A stretch of 64,000 bases of DNA from Bigelowiella natans CCMP2755 (taxonomy: Eukaryota; Cercozoa; Chlorarachniophyceae). The translations under genes were made by a program, and so were the position numbers. The stretch spans positions 1 through 64,000 of the forward strand of contig ADNK01000266.1 of NCBI GenBank assembly GCA_000320545.1, read 5' to 3'. The notes under the pieces are model-generated. The model saw nothing but the letters and a program-made list of their open reading frames with translations, searched no databases and was not told the origin of the DNA. This document shows positions 32,810 through 46,141 of this stretch, piece after piece (positions within the stretch are counted from its first letter, which is position 1; the number at the start of each line of letters is the position of its first letter).

Positions 32810-33726
32810 AAAATGTCTGTCCACTTGCTTTGGAGTCTTTGAAGCTGCCGATGCAAAACGCCACAGTTGTGTGAGTGTGCAAAACAAGTATTGATGTTCA
32901 AGACGTGATGAAACAATGGCAGAGACAGATAGTCGCAGGCTGATGCGGTGCCATGCCAAGTTGTTTTGTCACATTGCATGGCAGCTGACGCGATCTAGCG
33001 ATGCACCTCACGCGTGCATGCCAGCTAGCTAGCACTAGAGCATGCCTGGCAATGTGTCATCCACACGCATCCATCTGGATTTCCAGAATTGCGCTCGTGC
33101 GCAAAACGAATCATGAAACACAGCTAGACAGAGCGAAACCACATCAACCATCTGTCTCTTTGCTGAGTGCTGGAATGCCTGGATGTGAAACTGGAAAAGC
33201 CTGGACTTGTGGAGATGGACGTCACGATGAGACAATTTTTGCCAAACTTCGCAATCTGGCAACGCATCCGTCGCATTAAGAATTCATTTCCATGGTGGTG
33301 TGGTCGTTGAGAGTTGAGAGAGGCAACGGCAGGAATGTGACAGGAATGTCTCCCTGCGACATCCAGACATGCACGCTGAGATGCCTTCTTGATGATCTCT
33401 CACTAATCTCCCACAAATCTCTCACAAATCTCTCAGTCAGTCACCACAGAAATAACAGCACTAAGTCAGCATTTCAGCATTCCCCTGAAAAGGTTGTAAC
33501 AGCAACAGACATGCCGGACTGCAGTGTTGTGCTCCACTAACGGGTGCCATTTTCAGTCATTTCTTCTAGATGCCGACGCAATTCATGGGGGGAGCCATCA
33601 TCAGTGATCAGCAACCAGTGACCATGATCCCACGTGGCACGAAGAGTTGGGTCGAAATGCCAAAGTCCAGCCCCGTTGACGTTGCGGAACCCAGCGACAT
33701 CCAGCAAGAGCTCTTCTGATTCGGCA
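32810..33726. repeat. CTAG-containing island F (tandem gap)
   Basis: Spacer between the PH-like gene and the GST-fold gene. It has gccagctagctagcactagagc near 33020 and a ctctcacaaatc/ctcccacaaatc mini-repeat near 33400-33430. It is poorer in CTAG than the other islands and has no supported ORF. Confidence 0.55.
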
Positions 33727-33780
33727 ATGCATCGAGGCGAGTTTGACTTGCAAAATCGAAAGATCCTCTTCATCAGCAAA

Positions 33781-35300
33781 ATGGCTGCTCTGGAAACCGT
33801 TGTTGACGCCCCGAACAAAGAAGGCGAGGACCTGAAAGTATCGTTATCTGAAAAGACCAAAGAGGATTTGAAAGTAAGTTACATTTCAGGATCAAGAATA
33901 ATGAACATCAGGAATTTGTGTTGATTGGTAGGATGTTGTTCTTCATGGTCTCGTTGTTTCCCCTCCATCGGTTAAAATTCGGACAATCCTTCACTATTAT
34001 GGAGTGCAGTGGACGAACAAACTCGGTCCAAAGAAAGGTTCGGAATATCGAAAGGTGGCTTAAAAGATATACGTAACAACAATGAACTTCCTAACTATGA
34101 AACATAGGCTGCAGAAGCAATAATTTTCGAGATTATCTGATTCTCATATTCTCATGACAACCACTTAGGTCCCGGTGATGATAATTAACGGCCGTCAGAT
34201 CAATGACTCTCACATCATGGGTCAAAGACACTAAGTTGTAACCGATCTCTTCAATGTTAATTGGCATTGCATCCTTCAGTAAAAAATCTGGCCCCAATTC
34301 TGGATGGGAAAGGGTTAACTGATGAGATGCTGGAAGTTGAGAAGTTGGTTACCGATGGAATTCAACTCTCTCTTTCAAAATCGGTTCGACTCTTAAGGAG
34401 CTCACTTTTCTCAACTCTTGGGAAATGCCTAACAAAACTGTTGCTCTTATACTCCTATACAGTCAATCAACAGCTGCCATGATGTCTGTTCTTGTGCTTG
34501 CTTGGCCGGGGGACTTTTTGGATGCTTCATAGGATGCATCTCATGTCAGAACACTTTAACATATTCCACACCCTCAGGAGATTTTTCTTACAGTTACCAA
34601 CTTTGTTATATGTTGATGCAAGTTATCTGTAAAAATAGGCTGTGTAGTGTGCTGTTTAAATGCCCCCCCCGGAGTTGAGGTTTGACATTACGTCTTAATG
34701 TAAAGATGTCCTTGATGGCACGTTTTGAAACATTTTGATAGGAAAATAAGGTCTATTCGAAACGGCTCAAAGACGCACTGGGGGAAAAGCCGTTTTTTCA
34801 TGGAGAGAAACCAGGTAATCCGTGTCACATTCGAATCCCGAGTTGTCAAAGAGACACATTTTATTACTATTACACACAAAGTTTATCTTCATTCTTTACT
34901 TCTTTTCCTTCTTTTCTAAGAGCTTAAAATCTATCCGTCTATCTTGATGTTGTCCTGATATGCATGGAATCATGTGATGAGCAGGAATTATCGATATTGC
35001 TGTATGGTCCATTCTCAACCTTCATGTAAAAGCTGGGACGCATGCAATACAAGTAATGTTTACACATAATTTCCTCGACATCATTGTTCTGTATTGTTAT
35101 GGAATTTTTGTGCACCCTCCTCATCTTCGCGTGATCCGATTGTATTTATTATTTGACCCTTCGTGCTACAAATTTGTGCTAAGTTGTATGATTAACACTA
35201 GGATATGTTTGATGACGGTAATGGCTGGAGTGATTATTATTTCCGAATGAAAAAACAGGGCAACTTAGCATCTTTTGACGTTCGCAAAAGTTTCAAATGA
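33781..35300 (+). CDS. Glutathione S-transferase-fold protein, prostaglandin E synthase 2-like, about 8 exons
   Basis: Secure exons: 33781-33873, 33932-34054, 34169-34220, 34280 to about 34380, 34751-34814, 34985-35052 and 35202-35300. An exon between about 34400 and 34640 is not resolved. The N-terminal thioredoxin-fold half reads VVLHGLVVSPPSVKIRTILHY, then VPVMIINGRQINDSHIM and KNLAPILDG, close to the GST_N domain of mPGES-2-like proteins. The usual CPFC redox pair is replaced by SPPS. The C-terminal helical half contains YSKRLKDALGEKPFFHG and GIIDIAVWSILNLHVKAG. Another in-frame ATG (33727) would add 18 residues. If the fourth exon is read through, the protein would stop at 34482 and lose its C-terminal domain. 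Predicted membrane-associated or soluble GST-like; the substrate is unknown. Confidence 0.75.
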
Positions 35301-36059
35301 AAAAAAATGTTGCGTTAAATTCTCTACACTATTTTTCAGCTTTGACTTGTGCTGCGATAGCCACTACAATTTTTTGAAGGCACAGTATGCCACAATAAAT
35401 CGATGATATCACGTATGGTCATCCTGATGAACTCTAGTAACTAGCAATGCGGCGCGGCTACAGCGCTAAAATTGTGTTTTCTTTGTTTTTGCGAGTATGT
35501 GTTTCGTGTTTGGCGAATATGGTGGTGTTGTTGCGCCCGCAACTTGCCGCCAACCTAGCAACGTTCATGCGAGATGTATAAGACACAGCAATATAGTATA
35601 TATTATATAATGTGTATATATCATGTGTTTAGCGCGTACATGTGAGGCAAAATAGTGAGCGAAGCGCGATGTCTGATTAAGACTACCACGTGCTAGAGTG
35701 TGTGTACATGTCGGTCAACTGCATGAATGCAGGCATGCCATGCTAGCATGCATGGGCAACAGCATGTAGCCATGAGCTAGATAGGAGCATAGTCAATGAT
35801 CACAATTGCTAGATTACATCGCGTACGTGTCATCATGAACCACCACATGACTGCATTCCCACTACAATCATGAAATCTCTGTTCATGATGACATCATCAA
35901 GACTGCTAAGATACATGTACATGCATGCAGCAAACATTTAAACACCGCAGCACACGTGCTAGAACGTTTAGCCAGGACTCAAGGATTTTATTGACCTTTA
36001 AGGATCATGGAGGCGTCTCCATGAGGTCCTTGTATTCTCTTGCCCTGCAACATTGTTGG
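35301..36059. repeat. CTAG/CATG palindrome-rich island G (convergent gap)
   Basis: Between the GST-fold gene (+) and the coiled-coil gene (-). It contains CCATGCTAGCATG at 35738-35750, other GCATGC and CTAG words, and an AT-rich tatatattatataatg stretch near 35600. Confidence 0.7.
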
Positions 36060-37482
36060 TTAGATGTTGATGATGGTAAATTGTGCACTACAAACACGTT
36101 CACTTAGGATGTAACACCCGACACATAATCTCTTCATCTCCTCCCCCAATTTTTTTATGAAAAACAGAAAGCACATGACTGGATATGAGCCGTACACATC
36201 TTGTGAAGAGCGAATGATCTCGTCAATCTTGTCTGTGTCTAGATTCAAGTGCATCTGGTCGTCAGCTTGTCCCCCTCCTCCTCCTCTGTCATTGTCGGAA
36301 GTATCAAAATTTCCAAAACCAATTCCATCGTTCTCCCTGATCATTGAACCTGAGGGTGGGAAGGAGGAAAGCGAGCCTGAACTAACTGGTATTATTGTAT
36401 TTTAGTAGTATATTTGATGATACGCCACAAGCAGTTTCCTCCTCTTCTTTCTTCTCACTTGTGTATATGCTGAATAGTTACTTTGGGGTATTGCATGACG
36501 GAAACTCTGCACTCGATTTAAGTGACCCATCAAGTCCGATAACTAGTAATCATATGTATAGTATACCAGAACGCAAGTAGGATCATGTCAGATTATGGAA
36601 GATCAGAAATATTCGAACGCGAAAATCACCCGATGCTCTGCTTCCCTCAACTCTCTCCCCTCAATATTATTTAGATAGTGATGATAAACTGGGCTCCCCT
36701 TGTCGGAATATTTCCTTTCTTCCTCGTCCCTCTCTTGAAAGCTCGAGGCCGTCCCATCCCTGCCATCCCTCTATGCCAACACCACAACTACAACTACTTC
36801 CCATCCCTCTATGCCAACACCACAACTACAACAACTACTTCTACTACTATGCATGCGTACATCGTCAAGGTTGATGAGAAACTTTGTGTCCTCAGACATC
36901 GTGTTGGAAATCGTCTATAGAGACGATAAAACAATTAAGAAGAATGAGTACTCTAGGAGGGGTAGTAATAGTAGCAGTTGTAGTAGTAGTGCCAGCAAAA
37001 TATGATTCGGCTGTTATATAACATCGCGATCGTAGCTATCTCAATCACTCAGTATCTTTATATCATTATCAATATTTGAACCAATGATTAGCTATTGTTG
37101 TCGATGTTCTTATTATCCAAAAACTACTTTGAGATCTGAGAGATGGTCCTTGAACGCTTGCAACAAGTTAAAATCTGAAAATGTGTGTGTGTGTGTGTGT
37201 CTGTGTGCTGCTGATTTTACACACAATGATGATAACGATAATTGTTGCACTGATAAAGCACAGACAGAGCTGCCAACCACGTAGAGGATGGTACCTGACA
37301 TGCTCTCGAATTGCTTTTTGGGCTCGCCGATGGAAGCATCCTGGCAGCAAAATATAAAGGGATTATCTCACATGGACCTCTGTGTTTCCCACTAATGTTC
37401 TTTGTTTCACCAACCAATTCCTTTCGTCTGAGGTCCCTGGAGCGCTTCTCCATTTCTGCACGGGAGTCGATGAGCTCTTTCC

Positions 37483-37531
<49 letters not shown>

Positions 37532-37602
37532 TTATGCGTTGAATGGTTGGGGGGACAGGTAGCATATCCGCACCACGGTGGTGGTGATGACAATGATGAG
37601 GT

Positions 37603-37654
<52 letters not shown>

Positions 37655-38251
37655 CCTGTATGTTTAAAGTTGGGCGCGATTATAATATTATAAATATTAG
37701 ATGAATATTTTGTATGGGATACTGCTGCTGCTATTACCATACAAGTACCTTTGCTGTTTTGTGTAGTTTTCCGCGGCTAGAAGACCACAAGGCAAAACGC
37801 ACACACAGAGGGATACTCAGACAAACATATCGTTAGCGGCAGGGTAATACTAAGCAACTGTTGATATTCATTCGAAGCCCATTTGTAGAATCTATGGTTC
37901 ATTATGGAAGATCCTCCTAGTTATCACCTTGCTTTTGATCATCAAAAATCAACTTCTGGTGTTTGAACAACTCTTTCTCCTGCTTCAGCTCCCTAAAAGT
38001 ATGAATTATTGTAACGATACATGCGTCTTGACCCTTTCTAACGCACGCACAGATATGGTTACGCACACCCCTGTCCTCTCTCATCTTTGGGAGGCTGATC
38101 ACAATCCATTGCGTATGTGTATGCACTACCTGAGTTTCTCTTCGTAGTCGCTCTCCATCTTAAGGCGTTGTGCCTGAATAAATTGAATGATGGTGACACA
38201 GAGCGAATCGGCAAACAAGGGTGTCGTCCAATAGAAAGATGGCATTTCAAT

Positions 38252-38291
<40 letters not shown>

Positions 38292-38360
38292 ATGACTGTG
38301 GTTGCATCATACAATAGTTTACAGCAAAGGATGGTGATAAAATAAATATAGATGTAGACA

Positions 38361-38407
<47 letters not shown>

Positions 38408-38559
38408 TTATATAATTATGCTACCTTCAGATCCACTTGTTGTCGCCGCAGCTCATTGTGCTCTTTATTGAGATAAGAGTTGCTCAGAATCGTTTGCTTG
38501 TTGATCTCCTGATAATTGGCAGCATATTATACACACACACACACATCCACACACACACA

Positions 38560-38603
<44 letters not shown>

Positions 38604-40598
38604 TTGTTGTGCGTGTTGACTAACGACCGCTTTTGTCCTCTCCGCCACTTTCAGCTTCTCCTCAAGACCAAGAATCTAGCAGGGTGGAGAGAACCATGAG
38701 AAAGACGATGACGCGATGTACTGGGGAAAACAGAACGACAATGATGATCACGATGACGAGAACAATTCCTCTACTATCGAAATTAAGAGAAACGACTTTA
38801 TCTTCCATCTTGAGCTTGGCCTTGATCTCCTTGTCTCGCAGCTTCGTTTGCTGTTGTGAAACACGCATATATACACAGCAGTGGCAGTTAGGGAGCAAAA
38901 TCACGCCGTAGGCTGGAGGAGAGCATGATTTGTGCCTGGTCACAACGATAATGGTAGGTGTTGATGGGTGAGTGCAAGAATCACTCGAAAGCTACCCCCT
39001 CCCTTTCCCTCCTATCTTCTGCGCCCCACCGCACCGCTCTTAGATGATCGTGCTTTAGCCTGAGTATCTCCCTCTCACGGTTTAAAATCTCCTCCCGCAG
39101 CTGGATAATGTGAACGCAGGAAGGAGGGGGAAGGAGAAGGGAGGAGGGAGAGGGGGGGGGAGGAAAATTTTAATCAAATATTACTCTGATCAACAAGTTG
39201 AAACATAAAGATTGGTAGCAAAGTACTCGTCATCCTTGTATGATATGCTGCTGCTGCTTTGCAATTACAGATAAAAACAGAAATGCAAAGTGCAAATAAT
39301 TAATACCAAGCTTACCGCAACCACCCCCATCACTACAACTACTACTGCACTACTTGTTTAATTAGTGCTTGGGTTGATCCTGCACAACAACAAGGAGGAG
39401 GGGGAGGGGAGGAGGAGGAGGAGGAGGATATTATGTATAAATTGATATCCAATATAAAAACAAACCACCAAAAGTTATATTTCTCTGTGCCGCTAAAAGA
39501 GAAACTCAAAGGCTTTTCTGCTCAGCCTTGCTATTTCCAAATTATACCCATTACGAGCAAGAACAAAAACCAGTACTACCACAACAACAACAACAACTAC
39601 TACTACTACTACTACTATTAGTGCTACTGTGAAGACCTTAACTCAATACTTCTATCCACACCCACACCTGCTCTTTCAATAACCAGACCGCTGCTGATTT
39701 TTCGCGTACTACTGCCACCACCACTACCACCACCACTACTACTACAACCTTGATGCTTTTGCTTCGTTTTCGTCAGGACCGTGTGCATGTTTTTGTTCAG
39801 ACCCTAATTCAAAGGCAGCAGCAGCAGCAGCAGCAGCAGCACAATCAGCACGCCAAAAACAATTTCAGCCGATATTCGAGACTACTACCTTGAGGCGAGT
39901 TATTTCCAAGAGGAGCTGCTTGTTGTCCTGAGAAAAAGAGCAAGTTTATAAAAGGTGCAGTAGCAAACGGTTCTCTAATAAATCATTCCTACCCCAGGAA
40001 ACATCAATTATATCTTTGAATTGTACACTCCCCCATTGTGGATATTGACCGATGTTTCTTCTTCTTCTTTTTAATTATCACCGTCATCATTTTCAATTAT
40101 ACACTTCGATATCCCCCCCCCCCGCCCCCCTCCTCTCTCACCGCAAGGGCTTTGTCACGGCCTCCCTTGACCTCTCCAAACCTAGCATTCAGGGCCGCTA
40201 ATAATATCAACGACAAATATTAACATTTAGTAGTATTATCGATTCGAAATCAACCGACTCTTAACCTGCAGCAGAGACAGCGCTGATCAATAAGGAGAAG
40301 AAGAAGAAGAAGAAGAAGAAGAAGAAGAAGGAGGAGGAGGAGGAGGAGGAGGCTGGTTTCCCGCCCACGAATTTATGCACTATTGCTATTACTGCTACCT
40401 ACATATTTGTAATATTCATCGATCCCACAAACCTTTTTCCTTGATCATTTTGTCCAACCTCTTATGAACCTAATGGAGATATAGGTGAGGGAGGAAAACG
40501 TAGAAGGGCAGTGGAGAAAGAGAAGGAGGAGGAGGAAGCTCCAAAATTGGACACATCTTTCACTGGATAAATAGTCATACACTTGACCGAATCACAGC

Positions 40599-40637
<39 letters not shown>

Positions 40638-40699
40638 CTATATACGAATGCACAACTAGCTAGTATATGCAAGTACACTGTTACTAAGCAGAAACACGA

Positions 40700-40747
<48 letters not shown>

Positions 40748-41210
40748 GCACACACCCCCAAGTTGAGACGGGACGTGTGAATTGTGTTGCTCTTCATTTC
40801 CTCATACTGATGAAGTAAGTGCGCGATAACGAAGAACAACAATCACGATGATGATGTTGATGATGCGAGACGAACGAGTATCCATGATACGTTTCGTGAG
40901 TTAGTAACTTTTAGTTTTCAAGTCACCATCATCATCATTATTATCATCATCGCTATCATCATCGTTAGCATCCTACAATACTTACGATTCTAGCCTCATC
41001 CCGTGCCTTTGCCTTCTCCTTTCGAAGTTCCTCTGCAAGTGCATTGATAAAAACCACGTCGTTGGCATTATTACCTCTCAATACCGCGGTCAACTACTAC
41101 TACTACTACAACTACTACTACTACTACAACTACGCAATACGGCAATGGCGTGTGACCTTTTAGCCTTGATACTTCCAGATGATGAGATGTCCTACCATTT
41201 CACACACATA

Positions 41211-41249
<39 letters not shown>

Positions 41250-41413
41250 ACATGCATGCATGCATCAGACGAGAGTCTGTAATAACACAAATAGTTTTTG
41301 ACAGTTGTTAACATTGCTCAGCAGCGCAGCAGCAGTAGCATTGGATAGAGTGGCTGCATAATGTTCTACTACTGATATACCTTTCGGATCTCAACTGATT
41401 CTCCAGCTTCGTG

Positions 41414-41479
<66 letters not shown>

Positions 41480-42141
41480 GTTTGTGTTTGCACCGTCAGA
41501 CGCAAAAGAATGGATAATCTACGACCACAAAAAATCATGATACTGACATGAAGAAAGCAAAAAAGATGAGATGATAATAAATCAGCAAAAGATGCCACAT
41601 AAACGTGGTTCAAATTCATCTTCCGCCTCATACTTCGTCGTCGTTGTCATATCGGTACATCCTCTCCCCCTCCCCTCTCCCTCACTCCCTGGCACGATGT
41701 ACTGATGCTACACAGGCTCTACTATTACCTTGGAGACAATATTCTTCTCCTTAAGCGTTTGCTCTCGTGTAGCTCCTAGATCGTCTATGAAGGTGTTAAT
41801 TGTTGTTATTCTTGATGATGCCGTGTGTAAAGCATATGCATATCTACTGTATATGTTTAAGTGCAGATTTGTAGTGAGTAGGATGTGCATATTCCCTTCG
41901 GTACAATACTCACCGGATTTAATGTCCATTTCCACCTGAAGGCGTTCTTTCTCGACCCGAAGACGCTCAATCTCCGCCACCTTAGCGCAAAGACGGCAAG
42001 GAGAGGGGGCGGGGGGTAGGGTTGGATATATACACGTTACCTAGCTCCCATACACTAGCCATTGCCAGTGGACATGTGTGTGTATCATCTGACGATTTGA
42101 CAGTGATGCTAGCAGCTAGTATTGATCACATAAAACAACTT

Positions 42142-42185
<44 letters not shown>

Positions 42186-43644
42186 CTCCAGCAGCATTTT
42201 ACTCCTCCTCCTAACAAATATGTCGCAACAGTACCAGCTCCTGTTTATCCTTGAGAATGGCTGTTTTCTCAACCAGTTCCTGTTGGATTCCAGTCTGAAG
42301 TGCCTTTACCTAAGGAAAAGAGAATTTGTATCGTCAAAAGGAAGAAGGGGCAAAGACCTTATATTTTTTTAATATACTGACAAAATTATTTTTTAAGTGA
42401 GGAATTTGTGCTGCTGAGAAGGCGGCCTTCATCCTTTTCATAGTACTATGATAATGAGATGTGAGGAGATAAATGTAGGTACAAAAACAGGTGTATAATG
42501 TGTAAATATTTATATTTATATTAGAGAGGGAAAGGTAGCAGCAGATTTTAGTATTGATCCAACCTGAGAATTGAGGTCTTGGTTTTGTGATCGAAGACTT
42601 TCATTCTCAGTATCAATCGCAAGTGTGCTCACTTGTAAACAACCCAAAAAAAAAAACTTCAGTAAGTAGACACCCTTCATGTTGTGATAAGAACAACACT
42701 GCTCATAACTTTAAGCTACAATTCGTGATTTCAGAATAAATTTTCAAAAAAAAGTTGACGGAAAGCCAAAATTCCCACAAATGATAATGTTTTGATGAGG
42801 TTGATCCATTATATTTGAATAATGAGCAGGTACTACCTTGCTGCAGAGTGTCCCTCCTCTTAGAAGCATCGGTGAGGTTGGTGAGGTCACGTCTCATCCT
42901 ACTTATCACCTCAATGTGCTCCACCTATGTCAACATCAACATGTCGTCGTTCAGCACGATATAATGATGATGATGATGATGATGATGATAGTAGTAGGAG
43001 CTTATTATTACATGCAGACAGCAATTTCTCATCGATTATTACCTCTCGCTGTTTCGCTAGCTCAAGCCCAGATCTATTTATATCAAAGATTGTTACTACT
43101 AAAACTACTACTGCTGCTGTTGCTGCCACTGCCAAAGTAGCACTCAAATTATGACTGACTACGTATTGTGAGTTGGCACTTGGCGGTGCTTTACAAGCAA
43201 AGAGGAAGCAAATTTGTATTCTTCGTGGAGTGTCTTATTCATTTTTTTTCGAAATTCCAAAAAAAGTAGACGTAGGCATGGCTGATAGCAGCAAATGTGT
43301 TCTCTTTATTAGGCCCGACTGTGCAAGAGCAGCGTCTTTCTCAGCAGTCACGACTCTGATGATGAGAGGTAGATTGGGAATGGAGTTAAACGTAGAAAGC
43401 TACATATGAAACATCCCCGATTCGAGAGCACCCATGCGCTGCAGCTCTCACAACATCGACAGTATACAGTCAGCAATAGAAAAGTTGCCTTCGATTTGAA
43501 AGCATTGCAGGTAGGAAACACATATTGGAAGTGCAGTCTTCGTTTTTAAAATTGCTACCTCCTGCCCAGGTTCTTGAGTTGGTCTTTGAGTTGGTCATTC
43601 AACAGCTGAAGAGAACAGAAAACATCGAAACATCTCGACTTATA

Positions 43645-43694
<50 letters not shown>

Positions 43695-45491
43695 CTCACA
43701 CGTGTAAGCAGCACACAAAAAACAAACACACGGTAACATGTAGTACGTGTTGTTAGGTTTCACCGCCACAATCAGCAAATCACCTCAGCTTGAACGAGTT
43801 TGGCACGAGATTCCACCGATGCTTTCTCAGTTTCTGTCATCTTCCCGAGAAAGTGGACGGGGGGGTAGAATAGAGATAAGAACACTTGCGTGGAGCAAGA
43901 TCGTCGCATCTAGGGTATATTTTTTTCCTTTTTTACTTCATAAGGTCGTCGTTGCTACGTGCGTTCTGGTAAGTATGGTGTTGTGATGTTCCTAGCCTCC
44001 TCTTCCTACCTGTTGGATGTTCTGCTTCAGCCTTGTCTTAGAATCCGTCATCAGACGAGAAGCATTGCTCACGTGAGCTTTGGACATAGCGCAAATGGCG
44101 GACAAAATGATACACATATCCCTGTTCATAGTAGTGGCAGTGGCATACAAACAATAATAATCGTCAATGTTAGGATTGGGGAAGGGACGATCCCGTCGTC
44201 AAGACCCCTCCCAAATGTTTAAAATCTCAGCAAGCAACCCTGATCTGAGGTTGTACGAGCACATCTTATTCATCACCTCAAGACGAAGATGGTGTCGATA
44301 TGTGTCGAGGTAGGTTGAAGAATCAACAGGCTATTGGAACCCACATCCTGGCACATATCCTGAAAAGCAGGAGGAGGAGGAGGAGGAGGAGGAGGAGGAG
44401 GAGGGGGAGGGGGAGAATTTACAAGATTAATCAGAAGAACAAGCAAGAGAAACAACAGCAGCAACAACAACAATATTACTGATAATAAAATAAGAAGAAG
44501 ATCGATGTACTTTTCAAACAGTTTTCACTAATCCCATTGTGTGATAATATGATTTCTAACACATGACTTTGAGAAGCTTTATGCGCCTGCGTTGTGACTT
44601 CCCGACAGCGCTCTGATCTTCAACACCACTAGCTTTCAGCGACTAAGATCGATATGAAATATAAGTTGATAAATCAGTAAATAAAACTTCAAGTTCGTAA
44701 TAGTGAAGCATTGAAGAACATACTCAATATGAGTATGTATGCATGCAGTCAGTGTGCTTTCCTGCTTGTTTTAACTCCATACCTCCCACACAGCCAGGAG
44801 AACCTCGCGAAGAGATATTAAACTCCCTATGAAAATGAGTATTTTCAAAGTTAGGACGTATCATTTCTCCAGTAACCGTGATCATGAGAAGGTGTGAAGC
44901 AGTGGTATGATCGAATCACGTCATCATGTTCCTAACACATATCGGCCCCCATTCCTCCCTAGATAAATCTGTTTGGAGCTACTACTAATATATGCATACG
45001 GACTTTGTTTTGGACGGGACTCAAGAATTTCATTCAAATCCTGACAACACCAAAGAAAGCATAAATTCAAAGCTGTGATACGACTCATGCTGTATCAATA
45101 CGCACAAGTAGATGATCTAATGAAAACCTGGTCTGTGATTTCTGCTGCGTCAGGAAATAGGGACATCGGGTCTGGTTGGAGATCCTCCTTACCTTCTCCC
45201 AATACATTTCTGGCTTTGACACCGAGCGGATACCTTCGGATACACAATGATGCAACAAAACCTTTTATCTAGTTTTTATACCCGGAATTTGACACATGGC
45301 AGCACAATGCTTTTGAGAGATAGACACATCGTTACTACTTAATATTCTGCAGCACCCACGTATGTTGTATCGTTGTTCGTGCACCTTGCTGAGAAGAATG
45401 GCGTTTTCTCTCTGTCTTTTCGCGCAGGGCAACGGCGGAACTCGGCGCGCTTTCTCTCCTTTGATTTAAATCTGTGGCCGCTTGCCCTCAT
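36060..45491 (-). CDS. Long coiled-coil protein built from about 25-30 very short exons
   Basis: The start exon is 45491-45385 (MRASGHRFKSKERKRAEFRR, very basic). It splices in phase to 45233-45128 (ARNVLGEGKEDLQPDP) and 45040-45000. Further recognisable minus-strand exons, mostly 50-110 bp: about 44100-44000 (SKAHVSNASRLMTDSKTRLK), 43850-43785 (MTETEKASVESRAKLVQAE), 42924-42835 (EHIEVISRMRRDLTNL), 42620-42550 (TENESLRSQNQDLNSQ), 42310-42235 (IQQELVEKTAILKDKQ), 41980-41910 (AEIERLRVEKERLQVEMD), 41785-41730, 41045-40990 (ALAEELRKEKAKARDEAR), 39930-39880 (QDNKQLLLEITRLK), 39110-39060 (LREEILNREREILRLKHD), 38850-38800, 38510-38430 (NKEHNELRRQQVDLK), 38170-38135, 37995-37920 (RELKQEKELFKHQKL) and 37460-37420 (AEMEKRSRDLRRKEL). 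The last exon, ending at 36060, encodes a Gly/Asp-rich tail (GIGFGNFDTSDNDRGGGGG). Heptad spacing of Leu/Ile points to a scaffold, perhaps centrosomal, ciliary or Golgi. The exact exon set is incomplete. Confidence 0.65.
37483..37650. repeat. (TA)n-(TG)n and (GA)n microsatellites in coiled-coil gene
   Basis: TA about 37483-37505, TG about 37506-37531, GA about 37607-37650, all in introns. Confidence 0.9.
38257..38601. repeat. Three (TA)n tracts and a (CA)n tract
   Basis: TA runs near 38265-38288, 38363-38401 and 38563-38600, with CA at about 38531-38560, in three neighbouring introns of the coiled-coil gene. Confidence 0.9.
40298..40756. repeat. (GAA)n-(GGA)n, (CA)n and (CA)n-(CG)n repeats
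   Basis: AAG/AGG triplets at about 40298-40351, CA at 40601-40637, CA then CG at 40703-40756. Confidence 0.9.
41214..41480. repeat. (CA)n and (CA)n-(TA)n-(TG)n repeats
   Basis: CA at 41214-41243. At 41413-41480 CA passes through TA into TG, an inverted-repeat-like arrangement that could extrude as a hairpin. Confidence 0.85.
42144..42182. repeat. (TA)n microsatellite
   Basis: About 38 bases of TA in an intron of the coiled-coil gene. Confidence 0.9.
43649..43692. repeat. (GA)n microsatellite
   Basis: About 44 bases of GA. On the coding (minus) strand it is a CT tract upstream of an exon. Confidence 0.9.
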
Positions 45492-46141
45492 CCGTGTTTA
45501 CCTATGGCAAATTCATCTGTCTGAATTACCCACGTAACGATTCAAGCTAAAGTAAAGGAAAGTACAGTGGATTGGGGGACTGGGCTTCCTGGTGCACTTA
45601 GTTCCGTTGGGATAGGCCAGGCGATGGCAACGATAGGGATAATCGCCTCTGTTCACAGTACGCGACAACAATTTGTTCCATCGCATTAGCAACTCGTTGG
45701 TGAGTGTAAATTTTATCACGTCGCAAGGGGGAAATGTCCTTCATCAGACCTTTGCAGTTTTGACAAAATTTTCGGCGCGCGAAAGCATTTCCCTCCCTTT
45801 CGGGCCAATGTTCAGACCAAGAAAGCATAGTTCAGCAGGATGTAACTATAGATCCTTTGCATAAATGCACTAAAACAAAATATCATAGGTCAAAATTACA
45901 TCAATTTACTCAGATTTCTGGAAAAATTATGCGTAAAATCGATCTTAGTGTTCGACCGCCGAATCCAGAAAGGCACAAAAGAATGTGCAATTTTTCTCTT
46001 GGTTCTCTCACTTGCGACAAGGGATTTGAATTGTCGTAGACATTCCCCTCATTTTTTCCGCGCTCCTCTCGGTTCAGAGTATAACTTTCCCTCCCCAATC
46101 CTTTCAAATAATTCCCACGCTTTGAGCAAAGGCGTGACAGG
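45492..46141. promoter_or_regulatory. Divergent 5' region of the coiled-coil gene and POLE
   Basis: A minus-strand frame at 45598-45828 (76 codons from an ATG, two Cys, basic) is open. It has no recognisable domain and was not called as a gene. No CTAG tract is present. Confidence 0.4.

Noticed and set aside
34800-34850. tRNA B-box-like attcgaatcc
   Set aside because: Lies in a GST-gene intron, with no A box or cloverleaf around it.
45598-45828. 76-codon minus-strand frame from an ATG with two Cys
   Set aside because: No recognisable domain and no partner exon. It lies in the 5' gap of POLE and the coiled-coil gene and may be chance.
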